DNA of 64,000 nucleotides. It comes from Xanthomonas melonis. GTDB taxonomy: Bacteria > Pseudomonadota > Gammaproteobacteria > Xanthomonadales > Xanthomonadaceae. A model generated the notes under the pieces. The model had not been told where the DNA came from and did no database searches. It saw nothing but the letters and a program-made list of their open reading frames with translations. Shown here in pieces: positions 18,883 to 30,903 of the stretch (position 1 is its first letter; each line of letters opens with the position of its first letter). Made by a program: the position numbers and the translations under genes. Where the stretch lies: contig NZ_JAJGQH010000015.1 of NCBI RefSeq assembly GCF_020783655.1, positions 1-64,000 on the forward strand, read 5' to 3'.

Positions 18883-19020
18883 AGCGGCCAACATAGTGGC
18901 TGCGTTCACCGTCAGGTGGGCGGCCGGTGCTCGGTGCGGCAGTGCCACTCGGACACCCCGTTTCCTGGCACGCAGTTCATCCTCTCCGACGACTGCCCGC
19001 TATGTTCTGTAAGCCGCTCC
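18881..19020. repeat. MITE-like repeat, copy A
   Basis: A 140-base element starting AGAGCGGCCAACATAG at the MscS stop codon and ending TGTTCTGTAAGCCGCTCC, so the ends are imperfect inverted repeats (about 9 of the outer 12 bases). It shares the core GGCCGGTGCTCGG and the end CGCTAYGTTCTGT with copy B at 56011-56153. It encodes no protein. Confidence 0.7.
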
Positions 19021-19202
19021 TGGTGCGGCGTGCGTCCGCTAATGCCGGCGTCCAGGATCTGCGCCTCGAGCTGATACGTGCAACGCCTGCGTAACGTCGG
19101 CGCCTGATTCGCGACAGGTCGGGCCTTGATGGCGCGCGCGAACTCGCTGCGTGTAGCGGCCGACGCCGACCGGGCTGCTCGCGGCGGCCACGCAAGGCCC
19201 GG
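19021..19202. other. Non-coding remainder downstream of MscS and the amidase
   Basis: About 180 bases between the repeat copy and the amidase stop, where MscS (plus) and the amidase (minus) converge. No gene, clear terminator or repeat was recognised. Confidence 0.4.
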
Positions 19203-20867
19203 TCAATCACGTGGGAGCGATGGCGATGTCGGCGTCGACACGACCGTTGCGGTTTCCGAAGTGGCGGGACCTGATGCGGCTGGCGCACTCGGCGCATAGC
19301 CGGGCGTGAAACGCGCGTGGCTGCGTTGTTCGTACGCATACGCCAGCTCGATCAGGCGCGGCTCGCTCCAGGCGGTGCCGATGAACAGCAGGCCCAGCGG
19401 CAGGCCCCGGGTCTGGCCCATCGGCACGCTCAGGCTTGGATAGCCGGCCACCGCAGCGGCGCCATAACCGGCGCCGGGAAAGGTGTCGCCCTTGCCCAGC
19501 GTGGTGATCCAGGCTGGGCCGGTGGTGGGCACGATCAAGGCATCCAGACGATCGGCCTTCAAGGCCGCATCGATGCCTTCCGGGCCGGCCAGTCGTCGGG
19601 CACTGGCGCGTGCGCTCAGATAGCCCGCATCGTCGAGCCCCGGCGCCGCCTGCGCCTGTTCGAACAGCTCCTGCCCGAAGTGCGGCATCTCGTGTTGCGC
19701 GTGTTGGCGGTTGAATGCGATCAACTGCTCCAGGCTCGCCACGGGTGCGCCGTGGCTCTGCAGATAGGCGTTCAGACCGGCCTTGAATTCGACCAGTAAG
19801 ACCGTCTGCTCAGCAGCATCCCACTTGCCATCCGTGGCCAGGGCGGTCTCAACCACCGTGGCACCTGCCGCGCGCAAGGTCTGCACGGCGCGATCCAATG
19901 CGGCGGCGATCGCGGGATCCTCGCGCAGTGGATTGCGCAGCAGGCCCAGGCGCGCGCCGCGCAGGCCATCGGGTTTGAGGTGGGCGAGATAGTCGGGAGT
20001 GGACGAGGGCGCATTGCGCGTGGCCGAGTCCTGCGGATCGGGCGCGGCGATGGCCCGCAGCAGTGCGGCCGCATCGGCCACGCTGCGGGTCATCGGCCCG
20101 GCGGTGTCCTGGCTGGCCGAGATCGGGATGATGCCGTCGCGGCTGACCAGGCCCACGGTCGGCTTGAGCCCGACCAGGCCATTGACCGAGGCGGGGCAGG
20201 TGATGCTGCCGTCGGTCTCGGTGCCGATGCCGACCGTGGCCAGGCTGGCGGCGATTGCCGCGCCGGTGCCGGCGCTGGAGCCGCACGGGTTGCGGTCGAG
20301 CGCGTAAGGGTTGCGGGTCAGTCCGCCGCGGGCGCTCCAGCCCGAGCTGGACTGGGTGGAGCGGAAATTGGCCCATTCGCTGAGGTTGGTCTTGCCCAGG
20401 ATCACCGCGCCAGCGGCGCGCAGGCGCTGTACCAGGAATGCATCGCGGTCGGGGCGGAACGTGGCCAGCGCCAGCGAGCCGGCGCTATTGACCATGGGCA
20501 CGGCGTCGATGTTGTCCTTGAGCAGTACCGGGATGCCGTGCAACGGGCTGCGCACGCGACCGGCGCTGCGTTCGGCGTCCAGAACGCGCGCATCGGCCTC
20601 GGCCTGCGGATTGCGCTCGATCACCGCGTTGAGCGTGGGGCCGGCGCGATCGATGCCGGCAATGCGCTGCAGGTAGGCGCGTGTCAGTTCCAGGCTGGTG
20701 GTCGTGCCCTCGCGCATGCGCGCCTGCAGGCCAGCGACGTCGGCCTCGGCCAGTTCGAGCGGCTTGTCGCCGGCAACCACCGCAGCTGCCGGTTGCGTCG
20801 AATCGCGGGCATGCGCACCGCCGCACAGCGCCAGCAGCAGCGCGAAGGACAGAGTGGAAGATCGCAT
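19203..20867 (-). CDS. Secreted amidase, amidase-signature family
   Basis: A 554-residue protein with an N-terminal signal peptide (MRSSTLSFALLLALCGGAHA). The Ser-cisSer-Lys triad of the amidase-signature family is visible: Lys in GIPVLLKDNIDAVPM, the paired serines in NPCGSSAGTGAAIAASL, and the nucleophile region TETDGSITCPAS. It should hydrolyse an amide in the periplasm or outside; the substrate is unknown. The start at 20867 is preferred because the signal peptide begins there; the frame is open further upstream without a motif. The C-terminal tail is rich in Pro/Ala/Ser/Thr. Confidence 0.85.
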   Translation of the reverse strand: MRSSTLSFALLLALCGGAHARDSTQPAAAVVAGDKPLELAEADVAGLQARMREGTTTSLELTRAYLQRIAGIDRAGPTLNAVIERNPQAEADARVLDAERSAGRVRSPLHGIPVLLKDNIDAVPMVNSAGSLALATFRPDRDAFLVQRLRAAGAVILGKTNLSEWANFRSTQSSSGWSARGGLTRNPYALDRNPCGSSAGTGAAIAASLATVGIGTETDGSITCPASVNGLVGLKPTVGLVSRDGIIPISASQDTAGPMTRSVADAAALLRAIAAPDPQDSATRNAPSSTPDYLAHLKPDGLRGARLGLLRNPLREDPAIAAALDRAVQTLRAAGATVVETALATDGKWDAAEQTVLLVEFKAGLNAYLQSHGAPVASLEQLIAFNRQHAQHEMPHFGQELFEQAQAAPGLDDAGYLSARASARRLAGPEGIDAALKADRLDALIVPTTGPAWITTLGKGDTFPGAGYGAAAVAGYPSLSVPMGQTRGLPLGLLFIGTAWSEPRLIELAYAYEQRSHARFTPGYAPSAPAASGPATSETATVVSTPTSPSLPRD

Positions 20868-20959
20868 CGGTGCGGGTTCCCCGGGAAGTCTTCGCAGGCT
20901 AACGAAGCAGGATCGGGGTGACAACGGATGCGGTGTCCGCAAGGAACGCGCAGTGCGGG

Positions 20960-21427
20960 TCAGCGGCGACGCCGGACCAGATCGCGTGCCAGCACGCCGA
21001 CCACGATCAGGTTGATCGCCAGCACGGCCCAGGCGGTCCAGCCGGGATGGCGGACGATGGCGTAGATATCGAACGGCAGGTAGATGGCCGCCGACAGGCA
21101 GCCCAGCAATGACGCCCAGGCCTTGGCACGCCACAGCCCCCAGGCTTCCACCACATGCAGCAGGCCGTAGGCCAGCATCGCCGCGGCAGCCAGATGCACG
21201 GCATCGGGGTTGATGGTCTTGAGCAGCGACGGCAGCGCGCCGTGCTCGGGGTCCAGATTGAAACGGCGGATCAGCGTACTGACCGCATGCTGCAGCGGGA
21301 GCGGGCCCAGAATCTCCAGGCCCGTCGCCGCCAACAGCGCGAGTGTCCCCTTGACCGCCTCCAGCAAGGCGATCGCATGAAGACCCGGATGCGCACGCGG
21401 ATCCGGGCTATAGGGTGGACGAGTCAC
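20960..21427 (-). CDS. DUF2127-type membrane protein
   Basis: A 155-residue protein with three to four hydrophobic segments: AIALLEAVKGTLALLAATG, AVHLAAAAMLAYGLLHVVEAWGL, WASLLGCLSAAIYLPFDIYA and AWAVLAINLIVVGVLARDL. The GLHAIALLEAVKG start and LLHVVEAWGLW are typical of the DUF2127 family; its function is unknown to me. It lies 15 bases after the typA stop in the same direction, so it may be cotranscribed with typA. Confidence 0.75.
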   Translation of the reverse strand: MTRPPYSPDPRAHPGLHAIALLEAVKGTLALLAATGLEILGPLPLQHAVSTLIRRFNLDPEHGALPSLLKTINPDAVHLAAAAMLAYGLLHVVEAWGLWRAKAWASLLGCLSAAIYLPFDIYAIVRHPGWTAWAVLAINLIVVGVLARDLVRRRR

Positions 21428-21442
21428 GATTGCGAGGTGCGA

Positions 21443-23272
21443 TCAGCCGGCGCGGCCGGCGCGCTTGCGCTCGTTCTCGGTCAGGTGCTTCTTGCGCAGA
21501 CGGATTTCCTTCGGGGTGACTTCGACCAGCTCGTCGTCCTCGATGAAGTCCAGCGCCTGCTCCAGCGTGTACTTGATCGCCGGGGTCAGCTTGATCGCAT
21601 CGTCCTTGCCCGAAGCGCGCATGTTGGTCAGCGGCTTGGTCTTGATCGCGTTGACGGTCAGGTCGTTGTCCTTGGAATGGATGCCGACCAGCTGGCCTTC
21701 GTACACGTTGTCGCCTTCGGCGGCGAACAGACGGCCACGCTCTTCCAGCGGCCCCAATGCATACGCCGGGGTCGCACCCGGTGCGTTGGCGATCATCACG
21801 CCGTTCTGGCGCTTGGCGATGGCGCCCTGTTCCTTGGGGCCGTAATGGTCGAACACATGGAACAGCAGGCCCGAACCCTGGGTCAGGGTGCGGAACTCGT
21901 TCTGGAAGCCGATCAGGCCACGCGCCGGGATCATGTAATCCAGACGCACGCGGCCCTTGCCGTCCGGTTCCATGTTCTTCAGCTGGCCCTTGCGGGTGCC
22001 CAGCTTTTCCATCACGCCGCCCTGGTGCTGTTCTTCGATGTCCACCACCAGCTGCTCGATCGGCTCCATCAGCTTGCCGTCGATTTCCTTGATGATCACT
22101 TCCGGACGCGAGACGGCCAGCTCGTAGCCTTCACGACGCATGTTCTCGATCAGCACCGACAGGTGCAGCTCGCCACGGCCGGAGACCAGGAACTTGTCGG
22201 CGTCCGAGCCTTCCTCGACCTTCAGCGCCACGTTGTGCACCTTCTCGCGGTCCAGACGGTCGCGCAGCTGGCGGCTGGTCAGGAACTTGCCGCCGGACAG
22301 ATCCTTGTTGCCGGCGAACGGCGAGTTGTTGACCTGGAAGGTCATCGAGATGGTCGGCTCGTCCACGGTCAGCGCGGGCAGCGCTTCGGGGTGGTCGAGC
22401 GCGCACACGGTGTCGGAAATGGTCAGTTCCTGGATGCCGGAGATGGCGACGATGTCGCCGGCCTCGGCGCTGTCCTGCTCGATGCGCTCCAGGCCCAGGA
22501 AGCCCAGCACCTGCAGTACCTTGCCCTGGCGCTTCTTGCCTTCGCGGTCGATCACGCTGACCGGCATGTTCTTCTTCAAGGTGCCGCGCTGGATGCGGCC
22601 GATGCCGATCACGCCGACGAAGTTGTTGTAGTCCAGCTGGCTGATGCGCATCTGGAACGGGCCGTCCGGGTCCACGTCCGGGGCCGATACGTGCTGCATG
22701 ATCGCTTCGTACAGCGGGGTCATGTCGCCGTCGCGCACGCTCGAATCCAGGCTGGCGTAGCCGTTCAATGCCGAGGTGTAGACGATCGGGAAGTCCAACT
22801 GCTCGTCGGTGGCGCCGAGCTTGTCGAACAGGTCGAACACCTGGTCGATCACCCAGTCCGGACGTGCGCCGGGACGGTCGATCTTGTTGACCACCACGAT
22901 CGGCTTGAAGCCCATCGCGAACGCCTTCTGGGTCACGAAGCGGGTCTGCGGCATCGGGCCGTCCATCGCGTCGACCAGGATCAGCACCGAGTCCACCATC
23001 GACAGCACGCGCTCGACTTCGCCACCGAAGTCGGCGTGTCCGGGGGTGTCGACGATGTTGATGCGGTTGCCCTGCCAGGTGATGGCGGTGTTCTTGGCCA
23101 GGATCGTGATGCCACGTTCCTTTTCCTGGTCGTTGCTGTCCATCACGCGCTCAGCCAGGACGGTGCGTTCGGACAGGGTGCCGGACTGCTTCAGCAGGCA
23201 GTCGACGAGAGTGGTCTTGCCATGGTCGACGTGCGCGACGATGGCGATATTGCGGAGTTTTTCGATGGACAT
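21443..23272 (-). CDS. typA: Ribosome-associated GTPase TypA/BipA
   Basis: A 609-residue translational GTPase. G motifs: AHVDHGKTT (G1, residues 13-21), RGITI (switch I), [10 protein letters not shown] (G3), [12 protein letters not shown] (G4). EF-G-like domains III and V and the BipA-specific C-terminus follow ([20 protein letters not shown]). It binds 70S ribosomes and helps 50S assembly and stress adaptation, especially in the cold. A perfect TATAAT lies upstream on the minus strand (23328-23323). Confidence 0.97.
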   Translation of the reverse strand: MSIEKLRNIAIVAHVDHGKTTLVDCLLKQSGTLSERTVLAERVMDSNDQEKERGITILAKNTAITWQGNRINIVDTPGHADFGGEVERVLSMVDSVLILVDAMDGPMPQTRFVTQKAFAMGFKPIVVVNKIDRPGARPDWVIDQVFDLFDKLGATDEQLDFPIVYTSALNGYASLDSSVRDGDMTPLYEAIMQHVSAPDVDPDGPFQMRISQLDYNNFVGVIGIGRIQRGTLKKNMPVSVIDREGKKRQGKVLQVLGFLGLERIEQDSAEAGDIVAISGIQELTISDTVCALDHPEALPALTVDEPTISMTFQVNNSPFAGNKDLSGGKFLTSRQLRDRLDREKVHNVALKVEEGSDADKFLVSGRGELHLSVLIENMRREGYELAVSRPEVIIKEIDGKLMEPIEQLVVDIEEQHQGGVMEKLGTRKGQLKNMEPDGKGRVRLDYMIPARGLIGFQNEFRTLTQGSGLLFHVFDHYGPKEQGAIAKRQNGVMIANAPGATPAYALGPLEERGRLFAAEGDNVYEGQLVGIHSKDNDLTVNAIKTKPLTNMRASGKDDAIKLTPAIKYTLEQALDFIEDDELVEVTPKEIRLRKKHLTENERKRAGRAG

Positions 23273-23322
23273 GCGGAAAGGGCCCCTGTCTGGCGCCAGT
23301 CTTGAGGTGAGGTAAGCCCGAC

Positions 23323-23328
23323 ATTATA
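23323..23328 (-). promoter_or_regulatory. Candidate -10 box of typA
   Basis: Read on the minus strand this is a perfect TATAAT, about 50 bases before the typA start. No good -35 hexamer was found at 16-18 bases, so only the -10 is annotated. Confidence 0.45.
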
Positions 23329-23515
23329 GCGGTTTCGTTGCGCCGCCGTTGCGGATTGCCCGAGGGCGGTTCAGATCGCCCATTCAGGCAGCGTGACGGG
23401 CGATCGTGGCGGTGCGGGCAGGCGAGTTGAACCATGGTCGTAACCGCGCGGCCGGTCACCCGCCCCGGTGTATCCTAGGCGGCTGTTGATCACTCCAGAA
23501 CCTGCAAGGATTTCC

Positions 23516-24010
23516 ATGTCCCTGATCGCCACCTTCGACACCTCCCGCGGCAAGATCGTTGTCGAGCTGTATCCGGAGAAGGCCCCGCTGACGGTCGCCA
23601 ACTTCGTCAACCTGGCCAAGCGCGGTTTCTACAACGGCCTGAACTTCCACCGCGTCATCGCCGACTTCATGATCCAGGGCGGTTGCCCGGAGGGTTCGGG
23701 GCGCGGCGGCCCGGGCTACCGTTTCGAAGACGAGACCAATAACGGCGTCGGCCACGAGCGCGGCGTGCTGTCCATGGCCAATGCCGGCCCCAACACCAAC
23801 GGCAGCCAGTTCTTCATCACCCACACCGCCACCCCGTGGCTGGACGGCAAGCACACCGTGTTCGGCAAGGTCACCCAGGGCCTGGACGTGGTGGACAGCG
23901 TTGCCCAGGGCGACACCATCAATACGCTCACCATCGAAGGCGATGCCGACGCCGCGCTGGCCGCCAAGGCCGACCGCGTTGCGGAGTGGAACAAGATCCT
24001 CGCCGCCTGA
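23516..24010 (+). CDS. ppiB: Cyclophilin-type peptidyl-prolyl isomerase
   Basis: A 164-residue single-domain cyclophilin without a signal peptide, so cytoplasmic. Core motifs: FHRVIADFMIQGGCPEG (catalytic Arg), GVLSMANAGPNTNGSQFFIT and WLDGKHTVFGKV. It catalyses cis-trans isomerisation of prolyl bonds. The ATG at 23516 has AAGGA at 23506-23510; the open frame upstream to 23468 is not supported. Confidence 0.94.
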   Translation: MSLIATFDTSRGKIVVELYPEKAPLTVANFVNLAKRGFYNGLNFHRVIADFMIQGGCPEGSGRGGPGYRFEDETNNGVGHERGVLSMANAGPNTNGSQFFITHTATPWLDGKHTVFGKVTQGLDVVDSVAQGDTINTLTIEGDADAALAAKADRVAEWNKILAA

Positions 24011-24020
24011 TCGCACCCAT

Positions 24021-24047
24021 CGAACGGCCGCCACGTGCGGCCGTTCG
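24021..24047 (+). terminator. Strong hairpin after the cyclophilin gene
   Basis: CGAACGGCCGC (24021-24031) and GCGGCCGTTCG (24037-24047) form a perfect 11-bp stem over the loop CACGT, 10 bases after the ppiB stop. The following CTTGTC is a poor T-run, so termination efficiency is uncertain. Confidence 0.55.
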
Positions 24048-24113
24048 CTTGTCCAAGCGCGCCGCCAAGGCCCTGCGCCCAGCCAGCGTGCCACCCCCAC
24101 CAACGCTTTTTAG

Positions 24114-25115
<1,002 letters not shown>

Positions 25116-25139
25116 GCAACACGCTGGTAGTGAATGGAA

Positions 25140-25165
25140 ACGCCGGGCACTGCCCGGCGTTTTTT
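25140..25165 (+). terminator. Rho-independent terminator of mdh
   Basis: ACGCCGGGC (25140-25148), loop ACT, GCCCGGCGT (25152-25160), with six T from 25160. It lies 24 bases after the mdh stop. Confidence 0.92.
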
Positions 25166-25327
25166 GTGTCCGCGCACTGGTGGTGGTGCGATGCGGTGTC
25201 AGGCGAGGTGCGCGCGGATGCGCTTGTCCAGGACCGGGGACGCGGGAGTGCACCGCACGCGGCGTCGGAGCGTCGGCAGCAGTGCAGCGGCGCGACGGCG
25301 ACCTTGCCTGCGCGCCTCGACGGTCGC

Positions 25328-25942
25328 TTACGCCAGACCTTCGGCAGTCAGCGCAGCCTGCACGTCCGTATCGGCCTGCATGCGCTGGAAGAAAGCCTCC
25401 AGTGCGGTCAGTCCCCGCAAGTCGACGCCGGCTTTGTGGGCCCAGCGCAGGGTGACGAACAGATAGGCATCGGCACCGGTGTGGCTGTCGCCGGCCAGCC
25501 ATTGGCGGTCCTGCAGATGCGCATCGGCGCGCGTGTAGAGCGTGCGCAACTTGCTGCGCGCATCGTCGTGGCTGAGCGCGATCAGCGCCTGATCCTGCAG
25601 GTAGGCGGTACTGCCGAAGATGGGCTTGAAGGCGGGATGGACGTCGGCATTGGAAAAGGCGATCCAGCGATTGATCTCGGCGCGGCTGCGTGCGCTGCCG
25701 TCGCCACCCAGACCGGTCAGCGGCGCGATGTCGGCGATGTAGTTGAGGATGGCCGCGTTCTGGGTCAGCGCCCAGTCGTCGACCAAGAGCAACGGGACCG
25801 CGCCGGCCGGATTCAGGCGCAGATACTCGGGCGATTTCATCGTGGCCGCGTCGATCACGACCAGCTCGAACGGCAGTCCGGACCAGCGCAGGACGATGTG
25901 GTCTGCGAGCGAACACGCACCCGGCTTGGTGTAGAGCTTCAT
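25328..25942 (-). CDS. Glutathione S-transferase
   Basis: A 204-residue GST of the bacterial beta type. The thioredoxin-fold N-domain begins MKLYTKPGACSL, with the beta-class Cys near position 10, followed by NPAGAVPLLLVDDW (cis-Pro) and TQNAAILNYIAD (glutathione-binding). The all-helical C-domain contains LAGDSHTGADAYLFVTLRW. A TTG at 25948 is also in frame, but ATG 25942 has AGGA six bases upstream. The substrate is unknown. Confidence 0.9.
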   Translation of the reverse strand: MKLYTKPGACSLADHIVLRWSGLPFELVVIDAATMKSPEYLRLNPAGAVPLLLVDDWALTQNAAILNYIADIAPLTGLGGDGSARSRAEINRWIAFSNADVHPAFKPIFGSTAYLQDQALIALSHDDARSKLRTLYTRADAHLQDRQWLAGDSHTGADAYLFVTLRWAHKAGVDLRGLTALEAFFQRMQADTDVQAALTAEGLA

Positions 25943-25948
25943 GATCAA

Positions 25949-26262
25949 TCCTGTCAGGAACGGGGGCGCAAGATTAGCGCAGCTGACAAGACCACCGTAC
26001 TAGCCGTCAGGCGGGCGCGATCGGTGTTCGGAATCGGTATGTTCCATGACCGATGCCGGAGTGGGGCGGTCGAATGGCGCGGACAGCCAGCAGGCAGTGC
26101 GCGTGCCCGGGATCCTGGGGCGCAGCGACCTGGTGGCGGTGCATGCCGGCTGCCCATATGCAGCGCGGGAGCTGATCCGGCGAGCCATCGGCTACCCGGC
26201 TGGCGGCGTTGCCCGCGGCTGCCAGCCGGGGCGGCGCGGCGAGCTGCCGCAGGCGAGCGCGC
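25949..26262. other. Intergenic region upstream of the GST gene
   Basis: About 310 bases between the GST start and the SleB-like gene stop, both on the minus strand. The GST-proximal part holds a partial MITE-like copy (25976-26044). The rest has no supported feature. Confidence 0.45.
25976..26044. repeat. MITE-like repeat, partial copy C
   Basis: The segment starting GCGCAGCTGACAAGAC and running through CAGGCGGGCGCG and TCGGAATCGG matches copy B (56011-56153) at roughly 33 of 38 bases in its core. The right end with the inverted terminus is missing. It lies about 35 bases upstream of the GST start. Confidence 0.6.
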
Positions 26263-26724
26263 TTACGACGCGGTGCGCGGACGCAGGGTCTGCACGCGAT
26301 AGAACGTGTGGTCGCCGATGGTGGCCACCTGGTAGGCATTGCGCCAGCTGGGGCTGGCGATCGCGCTGGCAGCGAAGTGGCTGGCACCGGGCACGATCTC
26401 CTTGCGCTGGCCCACCGGCAGCGCCCAGTTGCGCTCTGCGGCCAGGGCCACGCCCAATGCCTTGTTCCAGGCATCGTCGTTCTTCAGCTGCGTGCCGGGG
26501 GAGACGATGGTCGGCGCGAACTGCTTGCGTGCGGTGACCACCTGGCACATCGAGTCGCCCCACAGGCCGCTGTCCCGGCGGCGCAGCGCCACTTCGGCAA
26601 CGGCCTGCTGGCCGCGCAGCGTCTGGTCACGCGCTTCCAGGTAGACGGTGGTACTCAAGCACAACGAATCTGCAGCGGGCTGCGGCAACAACTGCGACAG
26701 CCAAAGTATCCAGGCCAGCTTCAT
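26263..26724 (-). CDS. SleB-like cell wall hydrolase
   Basis: A 153-residue protein with a signal-like N-terminus (MKLAWILWLSQLLPQPAA). It has the Hydrolase_2/SleB pattern: TVYLEARDQTLRGQQAVAEV with the catalytic-type Glu, the ALRRRDS segment, MCQVVTARKQFAPT and the GASHFAAS region. Such enzymes are lytic transglycosylases or amidases acting on peptidoglycan. The ATG at 26724 has AAGGAG about 5 bases upstream; the open frame further upstream is not supported. Specificity is not determined. Confidence 0.75.
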   Translation of the reverse strand: MKLAWILWLSQLLPQPAADSLCLSTTVYLEARDQTLRGQQAVAEVALRRRDSGLWGDSMCQVVTARKQFAPTIVSPGTQLKNDDAWNKALGVALAAERNWALPVGQRKEIVPGASHFAASAIASPSWRNAYQVATIGDHTFYRVQTLRPRTAS

Positions 26725-27271
26725 AGAACTCCTTGCTCCGTATGGGCCGATCCGCAGGGGCATCCGAAGTGGACACACCCGTGCGCAGGGCTTGGCGTCA
26801 TGGGGAGGCGACCTGTCACGGGCCGCCCGGTCTTCGGCGAAGAGACATCGCTGCCGAAGCTGCCCGCCGAATCGGGCGGGTCAAAAAGTTGGCGCAAGGT
26901 AGGTGCCGGTCACACAATCCCGGCTGAATGGGCGGGGTTGACGGCCCCATCCGCCCAGCGGACCGGCATGCCGGCAGTGTGCGCTGCGTGTTCCCGCACG
27001 CCCGGTGCGTCGCATTGCAGGCGCGACAGCGGTGCAGGGACGTCGGCGCAGGAGGTGGGATTGGGCGGCCGCGCTCCCCCAGGCGTGGCGCGGGCGGTCG
27101 CCAACCGACGCTCAGCCTTTACCTGCAGCAGGGCTGCGTCATCAAGCACGAATGACCGATGGCTGCGGCCCGTGCCGCACCGCGATGAGCATGCCGGCGC
27201 GTACGGCCGCCGGACACACCGCCGCGGCACGATGCCCACCGGCAATGCGGCTGACGCGTCGCACGTTCCGG
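26725..27271. other. Intergenic region between fadH and the SleB-like gene
   Basis: About 550 bases with no recognisable gene on either strand. Two inverted repeats are visible: CTTCGGC and GCCGAAG around a 14-base loop near 26835-26862, and CCCGCC-GAATCG-GGCGGG near 26865-26882. No T-runs or repeat family members were recognised. Confidence 0.4.
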
Positions 27272-29350
<2,079 letters not shown>

Positions 29351-29466
29351 TCAAACGGGCCTGGCGGCAAGTCTTGGTGCGCGAAGGGGCGAGCGCAGGC
29401 GCATACGGCGGCCCCGATGCCCGGCGCCCGCCTCAGGGGCGGGCCGGGGTGGATCGGCCCGCCGTG

Positions 29467-30489
29467 TTACCAGCCGGCCAGCACCAGTTTGCCGATGGTG
29501 CTGCCGCTTTCCAGCCGGCGATGCGCCTCGCGCAGGGTTTGCGCGTTGATCGGCGACAGCGTTTCGGTGTGGGTGGTCCGCAGTTCGCCGGCATCGATCA
29601 GGCTGGCGGCGCGGTTGAGAATGCGGTGCTGTTCGACGATATCGTCGGTGCCGTAGCGGGCGCGTGCGAACATCAGTTCCCAATGGATGCCGATGCATTT
29701 GGATTTGTACGGGTCGCCGATCTGCAGCGGGCCGCGCGGTTCCACGATCAGGCCCACATGCCCCTGCGGCGCCAGCACCTCGCCCAATTGCTGCCAGTAG
29801 CGGTCGGTATCGGCCAGATTGAGCGCCGCATGTACCGTATGCAGGCCCAGCGCCTGCAATTGCGGCTGCAACGGCTGGTGGTGGTCGATGACGTGATGGG
29901 CCCCCATCTGCCGTACCCATTCGACGCTCTCCGGCCGCGACGCGGTCGCGATCACGGTGAAGCCGGCATGCCGGGCCAGCTGGATCGCGATCGATCCCAC
30001 ACCGCCGGCGCCGCCGATGATCAACAGCTGCCTGCCGCGATTGCGCGCGCCATCGAAGGCGAACGGCATCCGCTGAAACAGCAGCTCCCAGGCGGTCAGG
30101 GTGGTCAGCGGCAGGGCGGCCGCCTGGGCGAAGCTCAGCGAGGTCGGCTTGCAACCGGCGATGCGCGCATCCACCAGCTGGTACTGCGCGTTGCTGCCTG
30201 GGCGCCCGATGTCGCCTGCGTAGTACACCTCGTCGCCGACTGCGAAGGCGGTGACATCCGGGCCGACCGCCTCGATCACGCCCGCGGCGTCGTAGCCCAG
30301 GATCTTGGGGGCCTGCAGCGGCTGCGGCTTGGGCGCGCGCACCTTGGTATCGACCGGGTTTACCGAGACCGCCTCCACGCGTACCAATAAGTCATAACCC
30401 GAGGGCGCGGTCGGCGCGGCGAGTTCCATGTCCAGCAACGATGCGGGGTCGTCGATCGGAAGGTGATGGGTAAGAACGACAGCTTTCAT
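29467..30489 (-). CDS. Zinc-type alcohol dehydrogenase-like quinone oxidoreductase
   Basis: A 340-residue medium-chain dehydrogenase/reductase. An N-terminal GroES-like domain (SVNPVDTKVRAPKPQPL, LGYDAAGVIEAVGPDV) is followed by a Rossmann fold with LLIIGGAGGVGSIAIQLARH (NADPH-binding). No zinc-ligand cysteine cluster is seen, so it belongs to the zinc-independent quinone-oxidoreductase-like group. The start at 30489 (MKAVVLTHHLP) is chosen over the open upstream frame. The substrate is unknown. Confidence 0.87.
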   Translation of the reverse strand: MKAVVLTHHLPIDDPASLLDMELAAPTAPSGYDLLVRVEAVSVNPVDTKVRAPKPQPLQAPKILGYDAAGVIEAVGPDVTAFAVGDEVYYAGDIGRPGSNAQYQLVDARIAGCKPTSLSFAQAAALPLTTLTAWELLFQRMPFAFDGARNRGRQLLIIGGAGGVGSIAIQLARHAGFTVIATASRPESVEWVRQMGAHHVIDHHQPLQPQLQALGLHTVHAALNLADTDRYWQQLGEVLAPQGHVGLIVEPRGPLQIGDPYKSKCIGIHWELMFARARYGTDDIVEQHRILNRAASLIDAGELRTTHTETLSPINAQTLREAHRRLESGSTIGKLVLAGW

Positions 30490-30903
30490 CGTGGCACTCC
30501 TGGTGGGCAGTTCAGGGTGCGTTGTGCAGCGAGTCGCCCGCAACCACCGGCCCCACAATTCAGCTCGAACGGGGGGCAGCGTTCACCATTGTGGTTTTGC
30601 AAGTGCGGCGGCAGGAGGTATTTCGGGTGTTCGGTCAGCGCATTCAACCTGTTTAATTCGGCTGCCGTTCATGCGCTGCGTGAGGGCAAAATGGGCTGCC
30701 GATGCTTTCCTTCATTAAGCTGTATACGTAGTATTGATTGGGGTTGCGCGGGTTGGAGATTGCTTTCACATGTTATATGACCGTTAACGCGATCTTCACT
30801 GAAGCCGGCTTAATCTGCGCCCCGATGGCTCTGGATGTGACGAGCATCTTTACCAAGAACAACGCCTCTATCGGTTTTATCTCCCAAAGAAGGAGCTGTA
30901 TAA
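30490..30903 (+). other. Upstream region of the OmpA-like gene
   Basis: A 414-base divergent gap, locally AT-richer than its surroundings. On the plus strand an extended -10 element, TGTTATATG (30771-30779), has TTGGAG (30753-30758) 15 bases before it; this would give a leader of about 115 bases. The ribosome site AAGAAGGAG just before the gene is very strong. No small gene is supported. Confidence 0.45.

Noticed and set aside
21155..23305. 716-codon open frame on the plus strand
   Set aside because: It lies opposite typA and the DUF2127 gene; its His/Asp/Leu/Val-rich sequence is typical of an antisense frame.
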